A DNA stretch of 23,690 bases from NCBI RefSeq assembly GCF_000090795.2, contig NW_003546602.1:81465-105154 (forward strand). Direction: 5' to 3'. Position 1 is the first letter of the stretch, and every line of letters begins with the position of its first letter. Origin of the DNA: Amphimedon queenslandica. Lineage: Eukaryota > Porifera > Demospongiae > Haplosclerida > Niphatidae. Below are positions 1-11,000 of the stretch, in pieces. The notes under the pieces were generated by a model. The model saw only the letters and a program-made list of their open reading frames with translations, had not been told where the DNA came from and searched no databases. Both the position numbers and the translations under genes were made by a program.

Positions 1-2
1 TT

Positions 3-644
3 CCATATATGGTAGTGATACTTTTTGGTAAATGTCTACTGAAACTTGACAGATCAAGAGAATACATTCGTCCCTTCTTTGAAGCAATCCATGCACCTTA
101 CAAAGCCAATAAGTGGTACTGGTTTGCAATAAATCAACTTTTTGTATTATACGTGTATCTAATTGATACAATACAAGAATTGAAAAACTTGCGATTCTCC
201 TTGCTTTTTGATTTACTTTTGTTTTTAACTTTTCAAGTATTTCTTGTATCTCAAGCTTGTTTTATGCCTTTTAAAAACAAACTACTTAATGCTGTCAACA
301 TTTTCCTTCTTCTAACCATCAGTGCTACATTTTACACAGCTATATATTTTTTCCATGATTATCCCAAAGAAGTTGCAATTTATATCTCAGTTTCTTTTTG
401 CCTAGTTATCATTATCTTCTTCCTAATCATCACCTATCATGTCCTACTGGTGGCAAATAAACTGGACAAACTAATCCTACTTTTGCAGTCTATGAGGACA
501 TTATTTTCTAAGATATTCAAGAAAAAAGAAACTGTACAACCATCAACAAATCAAAGACGCCATGTTGCATATTATAATGATATACAAGATACAGGTGATT
601 ATACTCAGGCTCGTGAACCTCTTCTTGAATGGATGTCCAATTAA
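3..644 (+). CDS. C-terminal exon of a large multipass membrane protein (partial, 5' end outside the window)
   Basis: The reading frame is open from the window edge, so the ATG at 9 is probably internal and this is the 3' terminal exon. About 211 residues are visible. An N-terminal motif of the form F-x(4)-H-A-P-Y-K followed by tryptophans (about residues 24-40) resembles the start of the membrane domain in large eukaryotic proteins with ephrin-receptor-like or EGF-rich ectodomains. About four hydrophobic segments follow (roughly residues 36-56, 60-86, 92-115 and 121-148). The tail is polar and cytoplasmic, with a Lys-rich patch and several Tyr residues (YY, DYTQ). The family link is from memory of its membrane-domain pattern. 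The ligand and role are unknown. It ends 180 bases from the stop of the convergent TRIM-NHL gene. Confidence 0.65.
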   Translation, partial: PYMVVILFGKCLLKLDRSREYIRPFFEAIHAPYKANKWYWFAINQLFVLYVYLIDTIQELKNLRFSLLFDLLLFLTFQVFLVSQACFMPFKNKLLNAVNIFLLLTISATFYTAIYFFHDYPKEVAIYISVSFCLVIIIFFLIITYHVLLVANKLDKLILLLQSMRTLFSKIFKKKETVQPSTNQRRHVAYYNDIQDTGDYTQAREPLLEWMSN

Positions 645-798
645 GTTTGCTTCAAAAACAAGTATATACATATTAATTAATTACTAATTTTTGTAAAGTG
701 CTTTAATTTTAATTGTTTGGCTAAGTTAATGTACATGTAGATATTAATATCTTTTTTAAATATTTTTTTCAATAGAAGTTTGAATAGATTGACATTAC

Positions 799-804
799 AA
801 TAAA
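799..804 (+). terminator. Polyadenylation signal AATAAA of the first gene
   Basis: A canonical AATAAA lies 155 bases after the stop codon at 644 and only 20 bases before the stop codon of the convergent TRIM-NHL gene. Cleavage 10-30 bases downstream would put the 3' end at or inside the neighbour's last exon. On the other strand the only candidate for the TRIM gene is ATTAAA (702-707), inside the 3' UTR of the first gene. Confidence 0.6.
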
Positions 805-823
805 AACAGCAATGCTTGCAAAA

Positions 824-3629
824 TCAATATTTTACAATCCTGTGATTGCTAGAATCAGCAACATATACATGGCCTGTAACATCAATGGTAACACCATAAG
901 GAAAGTTCAGACCAGTGCACTGATGAATCTCCTTACCAGTTGGATTGAGCACACGCAAGCAATGATGATTAGAATCAGCTATGAAACGATATCCTTCATC
1001 GTCCATTGCTAGTCCAGTAGGATACACAAGATTCTCATCAGTGCTATAAGAGTACAATCCTCTTTTGCCATCTGGAGAGAATACTTGAATGCAGCTGTTA
1101 TTGAATGTGGCACTTGATGGTTTATTGGTAGTTTGCAACTGTTGAGTTTCCCCTCCTATAAACTCTCCACCTCCTTCTCCTCCTCCTCCTTGTTTAATTG
1201 ATGACGAGCCTTTACCATTACGATGCGACATACCTGTAATCAAGTCACTGACCATACTTATTGATCCCGATATATTGAAATGAGGTGGTGAGAGGAGTGA
1301 TGCAATAGATGAATGCTGTGTCTGTGGTGATGATAGCGAGCTCTTCCTCCCTCCCTCTGATGAGAACAGCTGTACACTCGTGTTATTGTAATATGCGACA
1401 TGAATGTATCCTGTATTGTCAATGGCCACATCATAAGGATAAGTATTACACTGTATTGTGTACTTGTATACACCCTCTGTACTGAACACTTGTATGGCTT
1501 GTTTGGGCCCATCTGTTACGAATGCATGCCCGCAATTATCTAAGCATATGCTCATTGGATCAGTTAGATCTGCTGCTCCAAATTGACCCAGGTACTCACC
1601 ATTGATAGCTGAAAAGAGGACAATCCGTCGATTTCCTCTATCAACTACATACAATACGTCTCGATCTAATGCTAGTCCCCATGGCTTGCTTAGCTGCCCA
1701 TTTCCACTGCCTTGCTTACCAAACTTATCTTTCTCAGTACCATCTTTGTTGAAAACTTGAATGCACCCACTCACGCTATTACTGGCAAAAACATCACCTG
1801 AATGATGAACAGCAACGCCATATGTATGCTGACCCACGGAGAATATTTGAGGAGATTTTTCCATGTAGCAGTAATTCCTCTCTTCACGAAAATGCAATGA
1901 AAAAGGACTGCCAGAAATCCCCTCACTCCTAATGCTAACAAATAGTTGAAAGTATCCTGAAGTGATGGGGGTAAAGGATAGCTCAGTACTGCCATCTTGA
2001 CACTGAGTGACATCAACTTTCTGTGTGATTGACTCCTGCTCACCTTTACCAACAAGGCTGACTTGAAATGGAACCAAGCTCTTCATAGGTAAGCCACAGT
2101 CATCTCTCATTACAATCCTAATCTGTCTCTTCTTACCCACTACAGCATAAGGAATAGCCAGGCCATGCTGTACTCCTGATTTCTGTGGTATGCAGAGATC
2201 AGTGAAAGAACCAAATTGTGAGATACGCTCAGTCACACATGTCACATTGAATGCTGTGGTGATGACATCGTCTGAACTCAAGCTGAGCGACATTTGCTGG
2301 AACTGGTTAAATGCTTGCTTCATTTGCTCCAGTATGACGCGTTTAGTGGAGACGACTTCGGCTGATGATTGATTTGTGATGGCATTGGAAGACTCTATAA
2401 TCGTATGCTCAGTGACTTGTCTGATTCTCTGAAATGCTTCCATTTGAGATTGAAGAACATCAGCTTTTCCTTCGGAAATATCTTTACATTTCTCACGCAG
2501 TACCCTCCTCCTTTCTTCAAGTGCTTTATGAAGCATCTCACAATTTGTATCAATCTCATTTTCAACCTCTTTCTTTCTCTCCTGGAGCAGCTCGTGCATC
2601 TCTTCTACATTCCCAATAGCAATATCGAGATCTGTTAGTGCATAATTACACTTGTCCAACCATTCCTGAAGCTCAGACCTGCACTGTGATGCCATCTGCT
2701 CTAAGTAGATATTCTCATGTCCCTTGTGCTCATGAACCATACACTCTTGGCAAATGAGCACATCACAGCTCTGACAGTAAAACTTGTAATTTTCTCCAGA
2801 GTGCTTTGAGCATTTGACCGGCTTAGACTGTAAAACAATAGGAGCTTTAGCAGCAGCAGTAGGATTGCTTTTACTGCGTTTTAATGCTCTGCCAACATCT
2901 ATTAGATCATGCTTGACTGTGTCTTTACACCACTTGTGATCATCAGAGCAAGAGCGACAGAGAAACAAGCAGCACTCTGAGCAGAACACAATACTAAATC
3001 CATTTGCTTGCTTGACACAGCGATCGCAAGGAACATCATGAGACCCGCTTCCTAATTTATCCTCATATGTGGCTATTTCAACTTGATGGGCTAGCCACAA
3101 ATTTTTTGGTAACTGCTTGATGCTCATTTCACAGCTCAGACCTTTACTTGAACCGCAAGTGGGGCACTTTAATGAACTGTTCTGGGTGCTCTCTCTTTTC
3201 AATTGATCAATGCATTTCATGCAAAACGAATGAAGGCAAGGGAGCATGATCGGGTCTGTGAAATATTGCAAGCATAACGGGCATATTAGAGGATTTCTGT
3301 GCATGGGATTGGTTGTAGATGCTAGACTGGAGTACGAGCCAGCACCAGTCCCATATCTTCCATTCATTCCTGGTGTAGTGTTGACTGATAGTGGAGGACG
3401 GTATTTTGTTAAGGGAGTTGCATGTGTTGATGCTCCATTGGCATGATTGGGGGTTGTCATAAGGGAAGCTGGTTTCCTTCTTGCTGATGATGGCACTACT
3501 CTTGTGAATTGGCCACCATAATTGCTGGAAGGGCTAGATAAATCTCTTGATACTGAATCTAAAAAATAGAGGTAGATTATTATTGCATATATAAAACCCT
3601 TTCATCTTACTGTGAATATCTTCATCCAT
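824..3629 (-). CDS. TRIM-NHL protein (RING, B-boxes, coiled coil, filamin, NHL), TRIM71/TRIM2/3-like E3 ligase
   Basis: Two coding exons: 3629-3611 (19 nt starting at ATG) and 3558-824, joined across a 52-nt GT-AG intron (3559-3610) in phase 1, giving 917 aa. The large exon has no ATG where an open frame would first suggest a start: position 3496 is a GTG, and the frame continues upstream to the acceptor. Counting from 3496 (add 27 for the full protein): C3HC4 RING at about 72-114, a B-box1-like zinc region at 157-200, B-box2 at 229-265, coiled coil to about 420, filamin/ABP280 repeat at about 440-535, then NHL propeller repeats to the end. RING-B-box-NHL proteins are ubiquitin ligases and RNA-binding translational regulators in animals. 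Here the propeller is interrupted at about 720-800 by a Ser/Gly/Gln-rich low-complexity stretch. The domain order matches TRIM class C-VII. Orthology to TRIM71 rather than TRIM2/3 cannot be settled by reading. Confidence 0.92.
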
Positions 3630-3960
3630 TGTAGAAAGAACTTTTTGAAGATTTATTGAATGGAATTGGCTGTATTGATGGATATTTATGATCAAAAGCT
3701 TCCAAACACCTGCCAGGAACTTATACAAGTGCAAAGTTCACACATTAGTACAGAACAGAAAGCCAGTGGGTGCAGTCAATGGAAAGACACTGAACTATCA
3801 TTAAAGACATTTCTTGAACAATAATTACCCACCAAGCACCACCACAATATAGCATTACTAGTGTTTCTAACTTTCCCTTCAATATTTTTAATATTCAAAA
3901 ATTTATTTAAAATAATAGTCAAAAAAATTATTAAAATAATTTTTCTGTACAGAATTTGAT
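3630..3960. other. Intergenic, AT-rich; lactone oxidase poly(A) signal and TRIM-NHL upstream region
   Basis: No gene is supported here. The TRIM-NHL start at 3629 faces this stretch, so its promoter and 5' UTR should be here. At 3902-3907 TTTATT reads AATAAA on the minus strand, about 54 bases after the lactone oxidase stop (3961), and is a plausible poly(A) signal for that gene. The rest is A/T-rich sequence without other recognisable elements. Confidence 0.5.
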
Positions 3961-6900
3961 TTAAACTCCTAGTATGCTTTCTAAAAGATCATTGGCAAAT
4001 ATTCTATCAGGGTCAAGTTTACGATAGACTTCAATAAACTCATCAAGCTTGGGATAAAGCCTTCTTGCTTCATCGGGTGACATAGCCAGTACTTTGCCCC
4101 AGTGAGGCCTTCCACCATATTTCAGCACAATTTGATAATAAGTATTAAAATACAAGCGAGTGTAATAATCACTTGGATTATGCAGCAACAGCGTAACGTG
4201 ACAATTGTCCCTCTGGTATTCATTACTCAGCCAGAAACTATCACCCTTCACAAAACGTACCTGTATAAAGAACATGTAAAAATAAGAATCGTTGCTATAT
4301 GCTAAGAGTTTAGTATAAAAATATTACTGCTACCATTAATCATAATAATATGTACATGTTGTATATGTATGTACAATAATTTATTGTGAGTATATACATG
4401 TACATGTACATGTATATGAAGTTACTGACCTCTATAATGTGATTCAGTGGTATGTTATGCTCATCCTTCACTCTCAGAACATCACTAATAGCTCTAGAGC
4501 AGTCATCATAGGGGACAGCAAATTCAGCCTCTGTGTGATACTCATCAATGTAATTGGGAATGGGGAGGACATTGAAACTATAATCAGTTCTAATTTGGTT
4601 TGGAAGAACGTCTGCGTATTTGAATAACAGCTTCATTCCAGTATTGGCCGTTGATGGAAATACTGAGAAGAAAAGCTGAAACAATTCTAAAATTACTGTC
4701 TACAAATAGAAAAAGAGAAAAAATATATTATGCATATCTACACAGCATAAAGACATCAATATGTATCAAAAATGCAATAAAAATTTTAAAGCCATTTTGA
4801 AAAAAACATGGGCTATAGCCTTGGGTATCTTTCACAATTTTGACGTTTTCTTAAAATGGCCGTAACTTGAAAAATTGAAGTCGGAATCAGTTCAAACTTT
4901 CTACACAGCATAAGGACGTCAATGTGTATCAAAAAATGTAATAAAAATTTGGGGTGATTTTGGAGCCAATTTTCGAAAAAAACCATGGGCTATAGTACAG
5001 GGTATTTTTCAGAAAATGGCCAAATTTTAAAAATACTCATAACTTGAGAAATTTCAGTCGAAATCAGTTCAAACTTTCTACACAGTGTAAGGACATTAAT
5101 ATGTATTAGACAATGTAATAAGAATTTGGGGTAATTTTTTAGCCATTTTTTGGAAAAAACCAGGGCTGTACAGGGTATTTTTCAGAAAATGGCCAAATTT
5201 TTAAAATGCTCATAACTTGAGAAATTTCAGTCGGAATCAGTTCAAACTTTCTACACAGCATAAGGACATTAATATGTATTAGAAAATGTAATAAAAATTT
5301 GGGGTGATTTTTTAGCCATTTTTTGGAAAAAACCATGGGCTATAGCCTTAGGTATTTTTCAGAATTTTGGCGTTTTCTTAAAATGGCCATAACTTGAAAA
5401 ACTGAAGTTGGAATCAGTTCAAACTTTCTACACAGCATAAGGGCATCAATGTGTATCAGAAAATGTAATAAAAATGGGGTGACTTTAGAGCAATTTTTCA
5501 GAAAAAATCCACGTGCCTTTCCTTTTTACAAAGGACATGTACAATGTACATGCATTTCCTTACCAATATATCACTAAGAGGTTGAGGTGGTCTATTTCTA
5601 GGCTCCTCAGTTGTCCTATTAACTGTGTATACAGCACAAGCCTTTGAATTGAACTCAATCCAAAACTTCACATATTGTGAACTTCCAACGATATCCTTAT
5701 ACTGATCCAGGCAATGCTGAAGGGAATAAGTATGTCTAACTTCCAGTAGATTGAAAGCTTCTTCACATTGGAGTGTCACTTTAGTGATTATGCCAAGAAG
5801 ACCGAGACTGACGCCAGCAGCATCAAACAGCCTAGTGTCATTCCTTTTTAATGTTAATATCTACATGTAAAAGCGGAAAAGAAAAATATAAAATACAATA
5901 ATATTGAAGATATTATTTTCGTACTTTTCCTGTTCCAGTGATAAGTTCCAACTCAACTACAAAACTTGACAGACTCCCATACTTGATTCCACTGCCATGA
6001 GTGCCTACAAGAATATTTCATGATCATCACAAGTCCAAAATAATATCATTATATAATCAAAATTCTTCCCAACAGGCAAAAGTTATGCTTTTATTATACA
6101 CTGTATAACAGAATACTACCTTTATATTACATTTTAATGTATACATGTATATGTACATAGTTTAATTTATAGCGTTCAGCATAAAATGCTCTTTCTTCCA
6201 TCATCATACTTTGATGTAGATGGCCATTTTATAAGGAAATGACTCACTCTACTACAGCTTATAGTAATACTGAATACTTCAATGACTTCTTCACACTGAT
6301 CACTGCCAAGTACACACACACACACACACACATGCTTCTATCTAATAATTTGCTTGACAATCTAAGCGTTATACATGTACATGTACATATACAAGAAAGT
6401 TATACTTAAAATACACTGGTCCAAAAACCATACATGTAGCTAACTCCTTATGTAACTGTACACTCATTTCTAAAGATAACAAAAACTTGGCCACTTGATT
6501 ACAAAACAGTGACAACCATCACTTTATAGTATTCAGCATTGCTGGCTGTTACTACCTGTCAACTTTAGGAGTAAAAGAGTTGTACTAATACAGTGGAGAG
6601 AGGTATTATAACATTTTACCTACTGACTGTACATGTATAAGAGATCTAATATCATAACTCTTGATATAAGTAACTTGATATGGTAAAAATTTCAATGTTA
6701 TACTAGTATCAATCCTTGATACAGACGTACATGCAGGTAACTTGATAGCATTAAAAAAGAATAGTTTTAATGCATAATGGTAGTACTTACCTGTTGCAAT
6801 AGCTCCTCCAATAGTTTGGTTAGTTATTGATGGTAATATTGTCATTGCTAGCCCATACTTGCTAGCATACCTGTTCAGCTCCCATAGTCTAGTACCACCA

Positions 6901-7662
6901 CGAACAGTAACTGGAGATTAAAAGTGAAAGTAAAAGAAATCGGTTTAGTTGTCACAACATTTATAATAATAAAGCAAAATAAGACACTTTGAATTACATT
7001 TAAAATCTAAATTTACACTTTAGCACTTAGTAATTTCATTAAAATAATACAAATAATAATTATAATTTTAATTATTACCACAAAGTACCCATAACTAAAA
7101 GAATTAAGAAAAATAAAAATGATCATACTAATAAAAAGGCTTAAATGTACATATAACTTGCATTACTTACTCTGCTTCCTGTCAGTATCAACGTTCACCA
7201 GTCCACGGTAGTTATACAATGATATGTATATGTCGTCTGATACCGCCATAGTGTTCCATGAATGTCCTGATCCCAATGGCCGAACTTTGTGACCGTTCTT
7301 ACGAGCTTTGTGTATCAGTCCTCTGATGTCATCGAGCGACGATGGAGCAAATACTCTTTCAGGATCATAAAAAATGGCGTCATCTATCAACATAATAATA
7401 ATAATAATAATGATAATAAACAATAATTAATATTGTACAATTTATAATTAATGTAAAATAATTCCAATACTTTCACAATATAGACAGCAGGTAAAAAATT
7501 TATAATCGTATATACATAATATCATAAATTCATAATCACTCTATTCTGATTACCTGTGTTGGTTATTGGTGGTCCATTGGCTGCATGCTGCGACATTTGT
7601 GATATTGAATATGCAGTGAAAGAAATGGTAAAAGAGAAGATCCATAAAAAGCAAGACAGCAT
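3961..7662 (-). CDS. FAD-linked sugar-1,4-lactone oxidase (L-gulonolactone/D-arabinonolactone oxidase family)
   Basis: Seven coding exons, all with GT-AG introns and matching phases: 7662-7554, 7383-7171, 6910-6791, 6004-5925, 5860-5564, 4675-4430 and 4260-3961. The sum is 1365 nt, or 454 aa, close to the roughly 440 aa usual for animal GULO. Residues 1-22 are hydrophobic, like a signal peptide or membrane anchor. The PCMH-type FAD-binding motif GSGHSW is at 74-79; His77 is at the position that binds FAD covalently in GULO and yeast ALO. GTHGSG follows at 148-153, then the LGLLGIIT motif in exon 5. The C-terminal ALO domain has HWGK (407-410) and the typical ending with LDP and NDLL. The family oxidises an aldono-1,4-lactone with O2 to ascorbate or erythroascorbate plus H2O2. 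TTTACAG sits directly before the ATG and AAG/GTATCT lies at about 7799, so a 5' UTR intron (7663-7798) is likely. The exact substrate is not determined by the sequence. Confidence 0.93.
4738..5505 (+). repeat. Tandem repeat of ~163-177 bp units inside intron 6 of the lactone oxidase gene
   Basis: The phrase CTACACAGCATAAGGACAT, with small changes, recurs at 4738, 4901, 5078, 5251 and 5428, giving spacings of 163, 177, 173 and 177 bases. Each is preceded by GAATCAGTTCAAACTTT (not visible before the first) and followed by TGTATCA/TTAG, AATGTAATAA and an A/T-rich part ending in GGGCTATAG or a variant. This is about 4.5 copies and fills most of the 888-base intron (4676-5563). There is no coding potential. 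A related unit occurs in BRE intron 3. Confidence 0.9.
6312..6332. repeat. (AC)n microsatellite
   Basis: About ten uninterrupted AC dinucleotides lie in intron 3 of the lactone oxidase gene. It is a simple repeat with no further signal. Confidence 0.9.
7392..7419. repeat. (ATA)n microsatellite next to a splice acceptor
   Basis: About eight copies of ATA/AAT end a few bases from the acceptor of the second coding exon of the lactone oxidase (AG at 7384-7385). On the transcribed strand this is a TTA/ATT run and serves as the pyrimidine-poor tract before that acceptor. Confidence 0.85.
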
Positions 7663-8075
7663 CTGTAAAATAGAATAATTAATATAATTAAGATAGCAGA
7701 GGAATTCAATTAAGGAAGCTGCTATTAAAAATTATAAATGATTGCATTTATAATCAAACTTAAAAAGGAGGCAGCATCTGCATATACTGTAAAGATACCT
7801 TGGATTTAGAAAGAGAAACGGCCCTTTCTATGCAGCAACTTTAAAAACTAATTAATAAAAATAGGCGTGGTTTTATTTGACACGCCCTTTTCATAAACCA
7901 CGTGGTTTTTGTATACTTCCGGGAATCTGGTTCCGGATACTTTAGATAATTATTTATGCAAATTAATTAATTGATTTTCAATAACATGCATACCATAGCA
8001 TTAACAACATGGCAACTTTTAATGAGTTTTAACTTTTAAATGATAAATCTCCGCATTATACTAGCCTGAAGAAAA
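7663..8075. promoter_or_regulatory. Shared divergent promoter region of the lactone oxidase (-) and MBOAT (+) genes
   Basis: The two start codons are 413 bases apart and point away from each other. The core contains GGCGTGG (7864-7870) and CACGCCC (7881-7887), which match GC-box/KLF-type sites in opposite orientations. It also has the perfect 14-bp palindrome AAACCACGTGGTTT (7895-7908) with an E-box CACGTG centre, and two ETS-like CTTCCGG/TTCCGGAT sites between 7917 and 7940. This is the most GC-rich, motif-dense non-coding stretch in the neighbourhood. The half towards the lactone oxidase probably holds its 5' UTR intron (7663-7798). Factor names are motif resemblance only. Confidence 0.6.
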
Positions 8076-11000
8076 ATGGATAAGTTATTTGAAGAATTAT
8101 CAACCATTCTCAGTGTCCCTGTAGACAAAGTAAGTCTATTTCATACCCTCAGAGAGACCTTGATTTGTATTAATACTCTAGGTCCGCTATGTGACCCTGT
8201 TCCTTGTATCTTTTCCATTGGCTACCCTCCTCCGTGTTGTTCTTCATTATTCATACACTAGTCCTACCATCAGACACACTGTATCTGCTCTACTCGGCCT
8301 CTTCTTTGGATGGATATGTTTCCAATGGTACATAAATCATAATGTATATTTTTGAATATTTTTGTAGGCAGGTATTTTATCTGATAGGGTTTGTATTAAT
8401 TGGTTACATATTACTAGTCACTCTACCACCATCCATTGTACAAAGGCGAGTTTCATTAATACTTGTATATAACCTGATACTTGACTTAGCTGCTTTGTTA
8501 ATATGGGATGCATGAGTTTATGGTGTGTTTTTGAATGTGGTAACGTATGATTAAATTCTGATTTAATTATAGTACAATAGTAGTAAATACTGTAGCATGA
8601 AGGTTTCATTGTCATGATTTTCTAAATTAGATTCACCCACAACCCCTTGTTACCACAGCTGTCAAAACTGCAAAAAATTGATCCACAATAATAATAATGT
8701 TATTCTAAAATAGATTATGTCCACTATTTCTTAAAATTCCTATAATCATTAATGCACGAGATGACTTAATCTACATAATGCTTCATTAACCATGCTCTAC
8801 ATCAGTGTACATGTACATGTGCATGTATGCACAATCTATGTTTATGGTTAGGTATAATGAATTTGCATGTTATACATAGTAGCACATACATACATGTATA
8901 TTTGTTGTGAATTTGTTATTAATTTGAGAGTTGCATACGTCATACATTTATCATTAAGCAAGATATACAGTATCCAAATTAGAAGAAAGTTTGGGTCACT
9001 GAAGGTTGATTTTATTTTTATTTGATTATTATACTATTGTTGTTATTTATTAATTAGTAACTCTGATTTTTAATTCATTGTGGTTATTGTTATTTCCTGT
9101 CTTCCTTCTTTCTTCCTCCTTCCTTGTATTTGTCCTTCCCTCCCTCTCCCCCCCCCCTCTCTCTCTCTCATTAGATATTCAATGATATATGCTCTCATTA
9201 GTATTAGTACTGGACACATTTATCGTTTAATAACTGATTATGGAGGATACACTCTTGACTTTACTGGGTAAGTGCATGGACCAATACAGTACATGTACAT
9301 AGAAATTTTACTATGATTATACAAAGATGATAATTACAATGTACATGTACATGTATTATGTTTATTTTATTAAAATGGAACAGCTACACTGAATTTATTT
9401 TATAACGACATCCATACGCATATGTACATGTACATGGTGGTTTTATGACTGTCTTCTTTTCCTCCTTCCTTTAGTCCACTGATGCTCCTGGTTCAAAGGG
9501 TCTCCTATGTTGCTTATGCTTATCATGATGGTAATTGTTGCTATTGATTCTTCCTCTCTCTCTTTATGATCTACCACTACATGTACATGTACATTTCTAT
9601 TTTCTTTTTCTTCTTTTTTTCTGTAGGAGTAGCTAGAGATGAGTCAAAACTAACTGAAGATCAGAAGAGACATAAAATAGAGTTAGTTCGTTTATATAAT
9701 ACTGACCTTTGCCTCTAATAATTGTTATGCTAGTATCAATAAAATTAATTATAACTTTATGTACATGTACATGTATTGTACAATGTACATATATTTATTT
9801 GCTATTTTTGTCTTTATTTTTAGTTCCATACCTTCCCTATTGGAATATTTCAGTTATAATTTTTGTTTCATGACCTTCTTAGCTGGCCCCACCACCACAT
9901 ATAGAGAATATGATGATTTCATTACTGGAAATAATATGATCAGAGCAAAGCAAGTAAGATAGCAACAGTACTATTTACTATTATTTACTATTTAGACTTT
10001 AGTACAATGTTTAACATTATTTGTGTGTACTCATGTACTTTATGTATTATGAATACATGTATATGTACATATGTACATGTACATGTACGTGTGGATACTA
10101 ATTAACTTAATTTATTTTTATTTTATTTTGAAGGTAACAGGTTCTGATCCAAGTCCACTGGTTCCTGTACTAAAGAAAGCATCAGTTTCTCTTTTATTCC
10201 TATCCATTGTTGTATTAAATACTCAGAGACTAGACAAGAACTTACTATTAGGTTAGTTCCAAATAATAATAGCAATGTGTCCAATAATTTTATTAAAAAT
10301 GTACTGTTCTGGGTAAGCTTGTGCTGGTATTGTACTATATACTTTAATTTTTTGACGATTGATAAATTGTACAATGCGTTTGATGCCCAATCAATCAAAA
10401 GCTGTAGAGCGCATTTGATGCATGTATATGTACGTTGTAGCATAGCTGCACTATTATATTTTTAAGCTTGATTAGTGGGTCCAGTTGACATTGAATTATA
10501 GTGTGATTTTATTATACTTTGATTACTTTCAAATCTTTTTTCGTAAGTAAATGTAATGGTAATGGTTTTGGTAATGTGCCTGTTGTTCTGCCTTTATTCA
10601 GCCTTGCTTGTTCACATACACATTCTGAATTATTTTTCTATCATTTTCTTTATTAAATGGATGTACTGTACAATTATACATATAAATAAACATGTATATT
10701 TATACATATGTACATGTGCATGCTTAACAGCTTATACAATATGCATGTACAAATGTACATGTACATACATGTACAAAAATAAGTAAAATAAGGAAATAAG
10801 GAAAATAAAATATTTTCTACATGTACATGTATTTTGTTTTAGACATCTGGTCCATCACGTTCATGTTCATCTAAATTTATTCTAAGACCTTCCTCCAGTT
10901 TAAAACCAGGTGATTCTTGCTCCCATCCCTTCTTAATAGCGTCAGCTAATTTTTCCCATTTTTTCTGATTGTTGCCCTCCTTCATGTTTTTCATGCATGA

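Noticed and set aside
3494-3496. TRIM-NHL starting at the codon at 3496
   Set aside because: That codon is GTG, and the frame continues upstream to a good acceptor at 3559-3560 that joins in frame to an ATG exon.
5139-5336. Minus-strand frame in the lactone oxidase intron repeat
   Set aside because: It consists of repeat units with no protein-like conservation, and the flanking exons join in phase without it.
9112-9174. C/T-rich tract as a triplex or regulatory element
   Set aside because: It directly precedes the acceptor of MBOAT exon 4 and is sufficiently explained as a polypyrimidine tract.
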